DNA of 64,000 nucleotides from Comamonadaceae bacterium OS-1 (GTDB taxonomy: Bacteria; Pseudomonadota; Gammaproteobacteria; Burkholderiales; Burkholderiaceae_C): the NCBI GenBank assembly GCA_027923965.1, contig AP026969.1:310001-374000 (forward strand). The letters are read 5' to 3'. The stretch's first letter is position 1. Each line of letters starts with the position of its first letter. A program made the translations under genes and the position numbers. Shown here one piece after another: positions 55,480-64,000 of the stretch. The notes beneath the pieces are model-generated. The model worked only from the letters and a program-made list of their open reading frames with translations. It searched no databases and had not been told where the DNA came from.

Positions 55480-56709
55480 ATGCCCGTTAACCTGTCTGCT
55501 CCCGATCCCGCTGGCCTGCACCCTGTTCCCGGCGTGCTGCTGGGCATTGCCGAGGCGGGCATCCGCAAGGTGAACCGTAAGGACTTGACCGTCGTGTTGC
55601 TGGAAGAGGGCGCGTCGGTAGCGGGCGTGTTCACCCAAAACCGTTTCTGTGCCGCCCCGGTGCAGATCTGCCGCGAGCACCTGGCGCTGGGCGTGGGCAT
55701 CCGCGCCATTCTGGTCAACACCGGCAATGCCAATGCGGGCACCGGCCACGACGGCCTGATGCGCGCCAAATCCACCTGCATCGCGCTGGCCCAGCACCTG
55801 GACCTGGCCCCCGAGCAAATCTTGCCGTTCTCCACCGGCGTGATCATGGAAACCCTGCCGCACGAGCGCATCAACGCCGGGCTGCCCGCCGCCCTGGCCG
55901 ATGCCCGCGCTGACCACTGGGGCCGCGCCGCCGAGGCCATCATGACGACCGACACCATCGCCAAAGCCTTCAGCACCCAGGTGCAGATCGGCGGCAAGAC
56001 GGTCACCGTCACCGGCATCAGCAAGGGTGCAGGCATGATCCGCCCCAACATGGCCACCATGCTGGGCTTCATGGCCACCGATGCCTGCGTAGACCAGGCT
56101 TTGCTGGGTCAGCTGGCCAAAGACCTGGCCGATGCCTCCTTCAACCGCATCACCATCGACGGCGACACCTCCACCAACGATTCGTTCGTGGTCATAGCCA
56201 CCAACAAGGCCGGCCACGCGCCCATCACCTCCATGGACAGCGCCGATGGCCGTGCCCTGAAGGCCGCGATGCAGCAAGTCGCCCAGCAACTGGCCCAGGC
56301 CATCGTGCGCGACGGCGAAGGGGCCACCAAGTTCATCACCGTGCGCGTGGAAGGCGGCAAAACGGCCGAAGAATGCCGCCTGGCCGCCTACGCCATCGCC
56401 CATTCGCCCCTGGTCAAAACCGCCTTCTTTGCCAGCGACCCCAACCTGGGCCGCATCCTGGCCGCCGTGGGCTACGCAGGCATCACCGACCTGGACCAGA
56501 CCCTGATTGATCTGCATCTGGACGACGTGCACGTGGTGGTCAACGGTGGGCGCAACCCCAGCTACCGCGAAGAAGACGGCCAGCGCGTGATGAAGCAAAG
56601 CGAAATCACCGTGCGCGTAGGCCTGGGCCGTGGCACCGCCGTGGATACCGTCTGGACCTGCGATTTCAGCCACGAATACGTCACGATCAACGCGGATTAC
56701 CGTTCATGA
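55480..56709 (+). CDS. argJ: Bifunctional ornithine acetyltransferase/N-acetylglutamate synthase
   Basis: A 409-residue self-cleaving enzyme of arginine biosynthesis that recycles the acetyl group from N-acetylornithine to glutamate. The cleavage site and catalytic Thr193 are in [16 protein letters not shown]; the C-terminal [22 protein letters not shown] and final [10 protein letters not shown] are typical. Whether it is mono- or bifunctional cannot be read from sequence alone. Its stop overlaps the start of the DUF815 gene by four bases (ATGA). Confidence 0.95.
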   Translation: MPVNLSAPDPAGLHPVPGVLLGIAEAGIRKVNRKDLTVVLLEEGASVAGVFTQNRFCAAPVQICREHLALGVGIRAILVNTGNANAGTGHDGLMRAKSTCIALAQHLDLAPEQILPFSTGVIMETLPHERINAGLPAALADARADHWGRAAEAIMTTDTIAKAFSTQVQIGGKTVTVTGISKGAGMIRPNMATMLGFMATDACVDQALLGQLAKDLADASFNRITIDGDTSTNDSFVVIATNKAGHAPITSMDSADGRALKAAMQQVAQQLAQAIVRDGEGATKFITVRVEGGKTAEECRLAAYAIAHSPLVKTAFFASDPNLGRILAAVGYAGITDLDQTLIDLHLDDVHVVVNGGRNPSYREEDGQRVMKQSEITVRVGLGRGTAVDTVWTCDFSHEYVTINADYRS

Positions 56710-57584
56710 ACGAAAAATTCGAACGCCTCATCGACCGCGCCGAGCACCTGATGCAACGCATCGAGGCCGCGCTGCCCCAGCCGGTCTCCGCCCCCGACTG
56801 GAACGCCGCCATCGCCTACCGCTACCGCCGCCGGGGCAACGGCCACGGCGTGCTGGAGCCGGTGCGCCACATCGGCCACATGGCCCTGGATGACCTGAAA
56901 GAGATCGACATCCAGAAGGACAAGATCCAGCGCAACACCTTGCAGTTTGTACAAGGCAAACCGGCCAACAACGTGCTGCTGACGGGCGCGCGCGGCACCG
57001 GTAAGTCTTCGTTGATCAAAGCCTGCCTGAACACCTACGCGCCCCAGGGCTTGCGCCTGATCGAGGTGGACAAGGCCGATCTGGTCGATCTGCCCGACAT
57101 CGTGGACGTGGTGGCCGACCGGCCCGAGAAGTTCATCGTCTTCTGCGACGACCTGAGCTTTGAAGACGGCGAGCCCGGCTACAAGGCGCTGAAGTCCATC
57201 CTGGATGGCTCGGTGGCCGCCTCCACGCCGAATGTGCTGGTCTACGCCACCAGCAACCGCCGCCACCTGCTGCCCGAGTACATGGCGGAAAACCTCACCT
57301 ACACCCACACCGACGATGGTGAAGTGCATCCCGGCGAGGTGGTGGAAGAGAAGATTTCCCTGTCCGAGCGTTTTGGCCTGTGGGTCAGCTTCTACCCGTT
57401 CAGCCAGGACGAGTACCTGGCCATCGTGGCCCAGTGGCTGCAGTCGTTTGGCGTGGATGCCGCGGCCATCGCAGCGGCCCGCCCTGAATCGCTGGTCTGG
57501 GCGCTGGAGCGGGGCTCGCGCAGTGGCCGCGTGGCCTACCAGTTTGCCCGCGACTATGCGGGCAAACACGCGGCGTCCGCATGA
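56706..57584 (+). CDS. DUF815 AAA-like ATPase
   Basis: A 292-residue P-loop NTPase. The Walker [10 protein letters not shown] is at residues 94-102 and the Walker B-type strand [11 protein letters not shown] near 144-154; [11 protein letters not shown] resembles sensor 1. The DUF815 family is widespread in proteobacteria, usually beside argJ and mutT, with unknown role. The coupled ATGA overlaps on both sides suggest co-expression with argJ and mutT. Confidence 0.85.
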   Translation: MNEKFERLIDRAEHLMQRIEAALPQPVSAPDWNAAIAYRYRRRGNGHGVLEPVRHIGHMALDDLKEIDIQKDKIQRNTLQFVQGKPANNVLLTGARGTGKSSLIKACLNTYAPQGLRLIEVDKADLVDLPDIVDVVADRPEKFIVFCDDLSFEDGEPGYKALKSILDGSVAASTPNVLVYATSNRRHLLPEYMAENLTYTHTDDGEVHPGEVVEEKISLSERFGLWVSFYPFSQDEYLAIVAQWLQSFGVDAAAIAAARPESLVWALERGSRSGRVAYQFARDYAGKHAASA

Positions 57585-58048
57585 CCCCCCAACCTTTGGT
57601 TGCCGACGCCCACCGCCCCCGTGAAGGCGGGCCGGACCGTGCCATTGTCGATGTGGCCGTTGGCGTGCTGGTGCAGCCCAATGGCGATTTTCTGGTGACT
57701 TCACGGCCCGAGGGCAAGGTCTACGCGGGCTACTGGGAGTTTCCCGGCGGCAAGCTGGAGGCGGGCGAAACCGTAGAGCAGGCCCTGCGCCGCGAGCTGG
57801 TGGAGGAGCTGGGCATCACCATCGGCCCCGCCCAGCCCTGGAAGGTGGAGCTGGTGGACTACCCGCACTCCCTGGTAAGGCTGCATTTCTGCAAGGTGTT
57901 TGCCTGGACCGGCGAACTGGAAATGCGTGAGGGCCAAACCAGTGCCTGGCAGTCCTTGCCGTTGCAGGTGGGTCCGGTCTTGCCTGGAACCGTGCCCGTG
58001 CTGGGCTGGCTGGCCGTGGAACGGGATTTCTCGGGTGCTACATATTAA
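57581..58048 (+). CDS. mutT: NUDIX hydrolase, MutT-like
   Basis: A 155-residue hydrolase. The Nudix box GGKLEAGETVEQALRRELVEELGI carries the metal-binding REx2EE core. MutT removes 8-oxo-dGTP and so prevents A:T-to-C:G errors; the context (argJ-DUF815-mutT) is the usual one in betaproteobacteria. The longer N-terminus (about 25 residues before AVGVLVQPNGDFLVTSRP) is variable. Two repeats follow before convergent yacG. Confidence 0.9.
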   Translation: MTPQPLVADAHRPREGGPDRAIVDVAVGVLVQPNGDFLVTSRPEGKVYAGYWEFPGGKLEAGETVEQALRRELVEELGITIGPAQPWKVELVDYPHSLVRLHFCKVFAWTGELEMREGQTSAWQSLPLQVGPVLPGTVPVLGWLAVERDFSGATY

Positions 58049-58102
58049 GTAGCTGCTCCCGCCCATTCCATAAGCGCTGGGGGCTGATTTTATTTAAATT
58101 TA
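58036..58102. repeat. Family A repeat downstream of mutT
   Basis: GCTACATATTAAGTAGCTGC, TCCCGCCCATTCCATAAGCG, CTGGGGGCTGATTTTATTTA. The mutT stop codon TAA (58046-58048) lies in its first part, so mutT also ends inside a repeat. Confidence 0.8.
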
Positions 58103-58141
58103 GGTTAGTACGCAGTTTCCACGTAGCGCGGTGAATATGCC

Positions 58142-58238
58142 TTCCAGAAACACCGCAGAACTGGCTTTGCCAGGCTGCTGGTGTTGCCCCCTGCAAGGGG
58201 GTTGGCGTAAAGCGCTTGCGCTGTAGCCTGGGGGTGAG
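58142..58238. repeat. Family B interspersed repeat, copy 3
   Basis: Identical to copy 2 over about the first 65 bases (CTTCCAGAAACACCGCAGAA..), hairpin CCCCCTGCAAGGGGG, then GCGTAAAGCGCTTGCGCTGT replacing GCGAGAGCGAAGCG, itself a small palindrome, and the closing AGCCTGGGGGTGAGCC. Lies between convergent mutT and yacG. Confidence 0.85.
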
Positions 58239-58243
58239 CCAAA

Positions 58244-58444
58244 TTATTGCAGCCGCGCGTCACCGAAGACCTGGTCATCGGGTGGCGCGTCGGCGGGCAG
58301 GCTGAAGCTGGCGCTGGCCCAGGCACCGAAGTCGATGTTTTTGCAGCGCTCACTGCAAAACGGACGGTAGGCGTTGCTCGGGGCAAACAGGCTCTTGCCT
58401 TTGCAGGTGGGGCAGGCGACCCATTTTTGCGGTGTGTCTGTCAT
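58244..58444 (-). CDS. yacG: DNA gyrase inhibitor YacG
   Basis: A 66-residue zinc protein: CPTC (residues 11-14) and CSERC supply the four zinc ligands. E. coli YacG binds GyrB and inhibits gyrase. The order pilBCD-coaE-zapD-yacG is conserved in beta- and gammaproteobacteria. Stop codon 6 bases from family B copy 3. Confidence 0.92.
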   Translation of the reverse strand: MTDTPQKWVACPTCKGKSLFAPSNAYRPFCSERCKNIDFGAWASASFSLPADAPPDDQVFGDARLQ

Positions 58445-58451
58445 GGTCAGG

Positions 58452-59207
58452 TCAGGCGCACAAAGTCAGTTCAAAAGAAGCATCCTCGCTGCAGGCATGC
58501 AGGCGGTCGTCGGCCCCGTGGCGCATCATGCGTACCGACACCATCAGGCGGTTGCCGCTGATTTCCGGAATCAAGTCCAGGTCCGGATCGATGCGCAGGC
58601 GCAGCAACTGGTAGGTGCGGCCCTGCGGCAGGTTTTGCTGGAACTGGCCACCCAGCGCGATGACTTTTTGCGGCGCACCCGAGTCACGCAGCATCTTCAG
58701 CAGGTGGTGAATGGACTCGGCCAACGGCGCCAGGGTGGACGCCCATTGCTCGACGGCGTGGCGGCGCACGTCCGCGGGTTTGTGTTGCCAGGCCGCGTAG
58801 GCGGGCAGGTCAAAGCCGCAGGTGCCGCCAGGAATGCCCACGCGGCTGCGCAAGGCCATCAGCCAGTCGTTTTCGGTCAGCGCATGCCCCGCCTTGCCAG
58901 GTTGCTCGTGCAGTGCGGTGTAGCAGCGGTCGAGCTGGGTGATGACATCGTCCAGCACCTCTTCGGCAATCGACGGGTTGCCCCGGTAGCCGTTGAGGAT
59001 GACCTTTTGCTTCTCCAGGTCGCGCATCACGTCGGATTTGAGGTCGGCGCGGGCCGCCACGTCCATCACTTCAAAGATGGTGGTGAGCGCGTAATGGTGG
59101 TCCAGCGGGTGGCTGCGGGGCACCAGTTCCCCCAAGCGCCGAAACAGGTGCTCCAGCCGCAAATAAGTGCGGATGCGTTCGTTAAAGGGGTATTCGTAGA
59201 GGATCAC
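58452..59207 (-). CDS. zapD: Cell division protein ZapD
   Basis: A 251-residue all-helical/beta protein of the ZapD (DUF1342) family, which crosslinks FtsZ filaments at midcell. [31 protein letters not shown] is a near-invariant start, and the C-terminal half contains the expected [17 protein letters not shown] segment (here [12 protein letters not shown]). It lies 7 bases before yacG and 21 bases after coaE on the same strand. Confidence 0.94.
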   Translation of the reverse strand: MILYEYPFNERIRTYLRLEHLFRRLGELVPRSHPLDHHYALTTIFEVMDVAARADLKSDVMRDLEKQKVILNGYRGNPSIAEEVLDDVITQLDRCYTALHEQPGKAGHALTENDWLMALRSRVGIPGGTCGFDLPAYAAWQHKPADVRRHAVEQWASTLAPLAESIHHLLKMLRDSGAPQKVIALGGQFQQNLPQGRTYQLLRLRIDPDLDLIPEISGNRLMVSVRMMRHGADDRLHACSEDASFELTLCA

Positions 59208-59228
59208 GCAGTATTTCCAGTGGCGGCA

Positions 59229-59837
59229 TCATAGCCCGAACAGCGGGGCGACTTTTTCCACTTCCAGGCGCAGTTGCTCCAGCGTCAGGCCGTCGTTGAG
59301 GATGACCACGTCGGCCACCGCCAGGCGCTGGGCGCGGCTGGCCTGGGTCTGGATGATGGCGCGTACTGCTGCCTCGGCCATGCCGCTGCGGGCCATTACC
59401 CGGGCTACCTGCGTGTCTACCGCGCAGTCCACCACCAGCACCTGGTCCAGCCGGTCTTTCCAGTGGCTGGATTCGACCAGCAGGGGGATATCGAACACCA
59501 CGCAATGGGCCGCTTGGGCGAGCGCCCGCTGAAATTGCGCTTCGATCTCCTGGCCCACCAACGGGTGGACGATGGCTTCCAGGCGCTTTTTGGCGCCGGG
59601 GTCGGTAAAGATGAGTTTGCGGATGCGTTCCCGGTCCATCGCGCCATCGGCGGTGATGGCATCGGTACCAAAGGCTGCGCGGACCGCCGGGATGGCTGCA
59701 CCCCCGGTCGCTGTGGCTTGGCGCGAAATCGCGTCTGCATCAATAATGATAGCGCCTCGTGCTTGCAGCATAAGCGCTACCGTGCTTTTTCCGCTACCAA
59801 TGCCGCCGGTGAGTCCGAGCCGAAGGCAGGCTGGCAT
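59229..59837 (-). CDS. coaE: Dephospho-CoA kinase
   Basis: A 202-residue P-loop kinase for the last step of CoA synthesis. The P-loop GGIGSGKST is at residues 11-19, followed by DADAISRQ and the conserved VVFDIPLLVES. The ATG at 59837 (MPACLRLGLTGG) has AAGG close upstream and clears pilD; a TTG six codons earlier is the alternative. A family A repeat in frame encodes residues about 18-33, immediately after the P-loop, with normal length retained. Confidence 0.94.
   Translation of the reverse strand: MPACLRLGLTGGIGSGKSTVALMLQARGAIIIDADAISRQATATGGAAIPAVRAAFGTDAITADGAMDRERIRKLIFTDPGAKKRLEAIVHPLVGQEIEAQFQRALAQAAHCVVFDIPLLVESSHWKDRLDQVLVVDCAVDTQVARVMARSGMAEAAVRAIIQTQASRAQRLAVADVVILNDGLTLEQLRLEVEKVAPLFGL
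59741..59785. repeat. Family A repeat inside coaE, next to the P-loop
   Basis: AATAATGATAGCGCCTCGTG followed by CTTGCAGCATAAGCGCTACC. Read on the coding strand it gives AGCGCTTATGCTGCAAGCAC then GAGGCGCTATCATTATT, a good family A match. Encodes TVALMLQARGAIIIDA. Confidence 0.7.
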
Positions 59838-59841
59838 GGCC

Positions 59842-60690
59842 TTACAAACCGACAAAATGCAGGATGGCGCTGGGCCCGAAGACCATGGCCGTCAGGCCCG
59901 CCCCCGCCAAAAAGGGCCCAAATGGGATGTAGCCGCCTTCGCGCAGGCCGCTGCTGAACTTCATGGCAAGGCCTATCAAGGCACCGATCACCGAGGCCAT
60001 CAGAATCATGGGTACCAGCGCTTCCCAGCCAAACCAGGCCCCCAGCGCGGCAAACAGCTTGAAGTCGCCGTAGCCCATGCCTTCTTTGCCGGTGACCAGC
60101 TTGAAGAGCCAGTAAATCGTCCATAGCGACAGGTAGCCCGCCACGGCACCCCACAGTGCAGCGATCAAGGGCACGCCGGTCCAGTGCAGCGACGAGGCGA
60201 TCAGACCGGCCCACAGCAGCGGCAGGGTGATGTCGTCGGGCAGCAGGGTGGTGTCCCAGTCGATCAGGGCCAGGCTCAACAGCGCAGCCGCAAAGCCGCA
60301 CCAGGCCAGGCCCGTGACCGTAGGCCCCCAGGTCCAGATGCAAAAGAAGAACAGGGCGGCGGTGGCGATTTCGACCGCCGGGTAGCGCGGGCTGATGGGA
60401 GCGCGGCAGGCCGAGCATTTGCCGCGCAGGGCCAGATAGCTGGCCACGGGGATGTTTTCAAACCAGCGGATTTGGTGGCCACAGTGCGGGCAGCACGAGC
60501 GCGGGACCAGCAGGTTGAACGGCTTGGCGGTGGCCGGGTCGGGTTCGGTGCCCTGCATTTCGGCGTAATCGGCGGCCCACTGCCGCTCCATGATTTTGGG
60601 CATGCGGTAGACCACCACATTCAAAAAGCTGCCCAGCATCAGCCCGAAAAGCCCGCCCAGGAGGGCTGCCACCCATTGCATCTCCAGCAT
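59842..60690 (-). CDS. pilD: Type IV prepilin peptidase PilD
   Basis: A 282-residue polytopic membrane protease/methylase that cleaves and N-methylates type IV prepilins and pseudopilins. The cytoplasmic zinc-type cysteines are CCPHC and CSAC, the two catalytic aspartates lie in DWDTTLLPDD and GYGDFKLFAALGAW. Overlaps the end of pilC by one base. Last of pilB-pilC-pilD. Confidence 0.95.
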   Translation of the reverse strand: MLEMQWVAALLGGLFGLMLGSFLNVVVYRMPKIMERQWAADYAEMQGTEPDPATAKPFNLLVPRSCCPHCGHQIRWFENIPVASYLALRGKCSACRAPISPRYPAVEIATAALFFFCIWTWGPTVTGLAWCGFAAALLSLALIDWDTTLLPDDITLPLLWAGLIASSLHWTGVPLIAALWGAVAGYLSLWTIYWLFKLVTGKEGMGYGDFKLFAALGAWFGWEALVPMILMASVIGALIGLAMKFSSGLREGGYIPFGPFLAGAGLTAMVFGPSAILHFVGL

Positions 60691-61907
60691 CAGACGACTT
60701 GGCCCAACTTGAAGATCGGCAGGTACATCGACACCACGATGCCGCCGATGATGGTGCCCAGAAACACGATGATGATGGGCTCCATCAGGCTGGACAGGCC
60801 CGCCACCATGTCGTCCACCTCGGCCTCATAGAAGTCGGCTGCCTTGCCCAGCATGTGGTCGATGGAGCCGGATTCTTCGCCGATGGAGCACATTTGCAGC
60901 ACCATGGAAGGGAAAATCTTGGCGTTGCCCATGGCCGTGGTCAGGCTGGTGCCGGTGGAGACTTCCTGCTGGATTTTGTCGGTGGCGAGTTCAAACACCG
61001 AATTGCCCGAGGCGCCACCCACCGAATCCAGCGCTTCGACCAGCGGCACACCGGCGGCAAACATCGTGGACAGGGTGCGCGTCCAGCGGGCGATACAAGA
61101 CTTCTCCACCAGCACACCGAACACCGGCATTTTCAGCATGATGCGGTCCATGACCTGCTGCATCTTGATGTTGCGCTGCCAGGCTTGCATGAAAAAGTAG
61201 ATTCCGCCGCCGATGCCGCCAAAAATCAGCCACCAGTAGTGCACGAAAAATTCGCTCACCGCAATGATGAACAGCGTGGGCGCAGGCAGATCGGCACCAA
61301 AGCCGCTGAACACTTCCTTGAAGGCCGGAATCACAAAAATCATGATCACCGCCACCACCACAAACGCCACCACCAACACCGAGATGGGGTACATCAGCGC
61401 CGATTTGATTTTGGATTTGATGGCCTCGGTTTTCTCCATGTACACCGCCAGGCGGTCCAGCAAGGCTTCCAGAATACCCGCCGCCTCACCCGCTTCGACC
61501 AGGTTGCAGTACAGGCTATTGAAGTACAGCGGGAACTTGCGGAAGGCCGCGCTGAGTGAGCTGCCGGTTTCCACGTCCTGGCGGATGTCGTTGAGCAGCT
61601 TGGTGACGCTGGCATTGGCATTGCCGCGGCCCACGATGTCAAACGCCTGCAGCAGGGGGACCCCGGCCTTCATCATGGTGGCCAGTTGGCGGGTGAAGAT
61701 GGCGATGTCTTTGGGCTTGATGCTCTTGCCCGAGCGCATGCGGCGCTTTTTGATCTTGGTGGGAAACACCCCTTGGCGGCGCAGGGACGCGGTGACCTGG
61801 TTTTCACCCGATGCGCGCGTCTCGCCGCGGACCTGCTTGCCGTTGCGGTCCTTGCCTTCCCATTCGAAGACGAATTCTTTGATTGTGCTGGACGCGGCTG
61901 TTGCCAT
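60690..61907 (-). CDS. pilC: Type IV pilus inner-membrane platform protein PilC
   Basis: A 405-residue GspF-family protein with two homologous cytoplasmic domains (about 70-195 and 275-395) and three transmembrane segments. Conserved GVPLLQAFDIVGRG and GVPLVEALDSVGGASGN mark the two repeats. It couples the PilB/PilT motors to pilin assembly. Starts 34 bases after pilB. Confidence 0.95.
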   Translation of the reverse strand: MATAASSTIKEFVFEWEGKDRNGKQVRGETRASGENQVTASLRRQGVFPTKIKKRRMRSGKSIKPKDIAIFTRQLATMMKAGVPLLQAFDIVGRGNANASVTKLLNDIRQDVETGSSLSAAFRKFPLYFNSLYCNLVEAGEAAGILEALLDRLAVYMEKTEAIKSKIKSALMYPISVLVVAFVVVAVIMIFVIPAFKEVFSGFGADLPAPTLFIIAVSEFFVHYWWLIFGGIGGGIYFFMQAWQRNIKMQQVMDRIMLKMPVFGVLVEKSCIARWTRTLSTMFAAGVPLVEALDSVGGASGNSVFELATDKIQQEVSTGTSLTTAMGNAKIFPSMVLQMCSIGEESGSIDHMLGKAADFYEAEVDDMVAGLSSLMEPIIIVFLGTIIGGIVVSMYLPIFKLGQVV

Positions 61908-61940
61908 GGAATGCCTTAATACGACTAAATAAGTCCTGGT

Positions 61941-63674
61941 CTATTCATTGCTCACGGCGAGCACTTCTTCCAGCGAGGTCAAACCCAGCTTCACTTTGTG
62001 CAGCCCGGCCTGGCGCAGGGTACGCACACCTTCGATTTTGGCCTGCTCTGCAATATCCAGCGCGCTGCCGTCGCGCAAGATGATGCGCTGGATTTCTTCG
62101 GAAATCGGCATCACCTGGTAAATACCGACCCGGCCTTTGTAGCCGTTGTTGCAGGCGTTGCAGCCCACGGGGCCGTAAGGTTTCCAGGAGCCGTCCAGCT
62201 CTTCGGGCTTGTAACCAGACTCCAGCAAGGTTTTTTGCGGAATGTCGATCAGTGCCTTGCACGTGGGGCACAGCCGCCGCGCCAGCCGCTGGGCGGTGAT
62301 CAGGATCACGCTGGACGCGATGTTGAACGGCGCAATGCCCATGTTGCGCATGCGCGTCAAGGTGGTGGGCGCGTCGTTGGTGTGCAGCGTGGACAAGACC
62401 AGGTGGCCGGTTTGCGCGGCCTTGATGGAGATGTCGGCGGTTTCCAGATCGCGGATTTCGCCCACCATGATGATGTCCGGGTCCTGGCGCAGAAAAGACT
62501 TCAGGGCCACGGCAAAGGTCATGCCGGCTTTTTCATTCACATTGACCTGGTTCACGCCCGGCAGGTTGATTTCGGACGGGTCTTCGGCCGTGGCGATGTT
62601 TACGCCGGGCTTGTTCAGCAGGTTCAGGAAGGTGTAGAGCGACACGGTTTTGCCCGAACCCGTGGGGCCGGTCACCAGCACCATGCCGTAGGGGCGGCCA
62701 ATGGCCTGCATCACGCGCTCTTTTTCTTCGGGCTCGTAGCCCAGGGCGTCGATGCCCAGCTTGGCGCTGCTCGGATCCAGAATCCGGATCACGATCTTTT
62801 CGCCAAACAAGGTGGGCAGGGTGCTGACGCGGAAGTCGATCACCCGGTCCGGTCCGATCTTGAGCTTCATCTTGCCGTCTTGCGGCACCCGCTTTTCCGA
62901 GATGTCCAGACGCGAGATCACCTTGATGCGCGAGGCCAGCTTGTCCTTGATGGCCACCGGCGGCGAGGCGATTTCGCGCAGCTCGCCGTCGATACGAAAG
63001 CGCACCCGGTAGTTGTGCTCGTAGGGCTCAAAGTGCAAGTCGGATGCGCGCATGCCATAGGCATCGAGCAACATCTTGTGCAGGAATTTGACGACCGGGG
63101 CATCTTCCACCTCGGCCATGCTGATCTCGGCGGCTTCGACCGGCGAGCCCATGACCGCGTCGTCAAAGTCGAAGTCGCCGCCGATGATGTTGTCCATCGC
63201 CTCACCGGTGGTGACGGCGTTGGCATCCACCATGCGCGACAGCTTGTCGTATTCGGCAATGATCCAGTCCACACCCAACTGGGTCGCAAACTTGATCTTC
63301 TCGGCGGCCTCCTGGTCCGACGGGTCCGCGGTGGCGACGATCAGCCGGTTATTGCGTTTGCTCAGCACCACCACCCGGTAGGCCTGGCAAATTTTGGCAT
63401 CCAGCAGGTCTTTGGGCAGGCGCAGGCGGTCTACCGCGTCGATGTCCAGCAAAGGCGCAGCAAAGGCGGTGGACATGGTATGGGCCAGGTCCGATGCCGA
63501 CACTGCCCCCGAGGACATCAGCTCGGCAATGAAGCTTGTGCGGTTGGACTGGGACTTTCGGTAGATGTCTTCGGCCGCGCGTTGGCCGAGTTTGCCTGCA
63601 GAAATCAGAACCCTTCCCAAGCCGGGAAGCGCAACAGAAGATGATTCTTTGGTGAAAGGTTCAACAGCGGCCAT
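61941..63674 (-). CDS. pilB: Type IV pilus assembly ATPase PilB
   Basis: A 577-residue GspE-family motor for pilus extension. The N-terminal MshEN domain (about 1-150) precedes the ATPase with Walker A GPTGSGKTVS, Asp box, Walker B MVGEIRDLETA and the tetracysteine zinc site CPTC..CNACNNGYKGRVGIYQVM. The longest open start gives MAAVEPFTKESSSVALPGLGRV, of normal length. First gene of pilBCD. Confidence 0.96.
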   Translation of the reverse strand: MAAVEPFTKESSSVALPGLGRVLISAGKLGQRAAEDIYRKSQSNRTSFIAELMSSGAVSASDLAHTMSTAFAAPLLDIDAVDRLRLPKDLLDAKICQAYRVVVLSKRNNRLIVATADPSDQEAAEKIKFATQLGVDWIIAEYDKLSRMVDANAVTTGEAMDNIIGGDFDFDDAVMGSPVEAAEISMAEVEDAPVVKFLHKMLLDAYGMRASDLHFEPYEHNYRVRFRIDGELREIASPPVAIKDKLASRIKVISRLDISEKRVPQDGKMKLKIGPDRVIDFRVSTLPTLFGEKIVIRILDPSSAKLGIDALGYEPEEKERVMQAIGRPYGMVLVTGPTGSGKTVSLYTFLNLLNKPGVNIATAEDPSEINLPGVNQVNVNEKAGMTFAVALKSFLRQDPDIIMVGEIRDLETADISIKAAQTGHLVLSTLHTNDAPTTLTRMRNMGIAPFNIASSVILITAQRLARRLCPTCKALIDIPQKTLLESGYKPEELDGSWKPYGPVGCNACNNGYKGRVGIYQVMPISEEIQRIILRDGSALDIAEQAKIEGVRTLRQAGLHKVKLGLTSLEEVLAVSNE

Positions 63675-63745
63675 ATGCCCAAAATGTAGCAGGTAGCAAA
63701 AGGTTAATGCATCATTACCTATTCAGTCAGACCTGTAAACCGGCA

Positions 63746-64000
63746 TCAGGGGGTGGAAGACCCCGCTTTCGCTGGTAAAAACCGTTGCAGCTCCTCGGGT
63801 AAAGCCGCATGCAGCTCCACACTTTCACCGCTGGCGGGGTGGCTCAGCTGTAAACGCCAGGCGTGCAGAAACATGCGCTTGAGCCCCTGTTTCACCAAGG
63901 CCTTGTTGGCCTCGAAGTCGCCATATTTGTCGTCTCCGGCAATCGGGAAGCCCTCGGAGGCCAGGTGCACCCGGATCTGGTGGGTGCGGCCGGTCTTGAT
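63746..64000 (-). CDS. rluC: RluC-type 23S rRNA pseudouridine synthase, C-terminal fragment
   Basis: The last 84 residues of a gene that begins beyond the window. IKTGRTHQIRVHLAS is the conserved late motif of RluA-family pseudouridine synthases, and GDDKYGDFEANKALVKQGLKRMFLHAWRL fits RluC, which modifies U955, U2504 and U2580 of 23S rRNA. The catalytic Asp and N-terminal S4 domain are outside the window, so the choice of RluC over RluD relies on this tail only. Confidence 0.8.
   Translation of the reverse strand: MKTGRTHQIRVHLASEGFPIAGDDKYGDFEANKALVKQGLKRMFLHAWRLQLSHPASGESVELHAALPEELQRFLPAKAGSSTP

Overview
The window is a high-GC, densely packed stretch of chromosome from a betaproteobacterium, most probably a member of the Comamonadaceae (Burkholderiales; Rhodoferax/Acidovorax/Polaromonas-like). 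This rests on gene order (hisI-hisE-DUF4870-HIT-tatABC-DegS-like protease; petABC-sspAB; DUF721-secA; argJ-DUF815-mutT-yacG-zapD-coaE-pilDCB), on the family type of each protein, and on two families of short interspersed repeats. No prophage, transposase gene, CRISPR array or plasmid gene is visible. The assignment is inference from content, not from a database search.

Layout. 1-14 kb: the tail of murB, small metabolic genes, folC-SPOR-cvpA-purF-gltX, a tRNA-Ala/Glu/Asp operon, rlmD, a YccA-like membrane protein, a GlcG-like protein, and a divergent LysR regulator/choline-sulfatase pair. 14.3-21.5 kb: hemP with a Fur box, then a plus-strand cluster of an anchored cytochrome c, a SCO-type copper protein and a giant lipoprotein of 1845 residues. 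The giant protein joins a complete galactose-oxidase-type copper radical oxidase to discoidin/CBM32 domains, Ig-like and PKD domains, a beta-propeller and a two-heme cytochrome c peroxidase/MauG-like module. This is the most unusual locus in the window. 21.5-33.1 kb: an iron-acquisition region entirely on the minus strand. It holds imelysin - DUF1111 di-heme protein - imelysin - DUF1513, then a TonB-dependent siderophore receptor, piuC, an FMN 2-hydroxyacid oxidase, bfd and tonB-exbB-exbD, with Fur-box-like sites upstream of at least three transcription units.

33-48 kb: DHH phosphoesterase, a second FMN 2-hydroxyacid dehydrogenase, two identical tRNA-Arg genes, greB, spoT-rpoZ-gmk, hisI-hisE-DUF4870-HIT-tatABC, a DegS-like protease, an MFS transporter, Nif3, pdxA and mscL. 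48-64 kb: petABC (cytochrome bc1), sspAB, tRNA-Thr, DUF721/DciA, secA, argJ, DUF815, mutT, yacG, zapD, coaE, the type IV pilus genes pilD-pilC-pilB, and the end of an RluC-type pseudouridine synthase.

Two repeat families run through the window. Family A (about 50-65 bp, core like TAGCTGC..GCTTAT..ATAAGC) has about 15 recognisable copies. Several lie inside reading frames (rlmD, the FMN oxidase, the TonB receptor leader, nif3, pdxA, coaE) and others supply start or stop codons. Family B (about 95 bp, nested hairpins around CCCCCTGCAAGGGGG) has three copies. Transcription units commonly end in family A copies or in classical hairpin-T terminators, which are listed.
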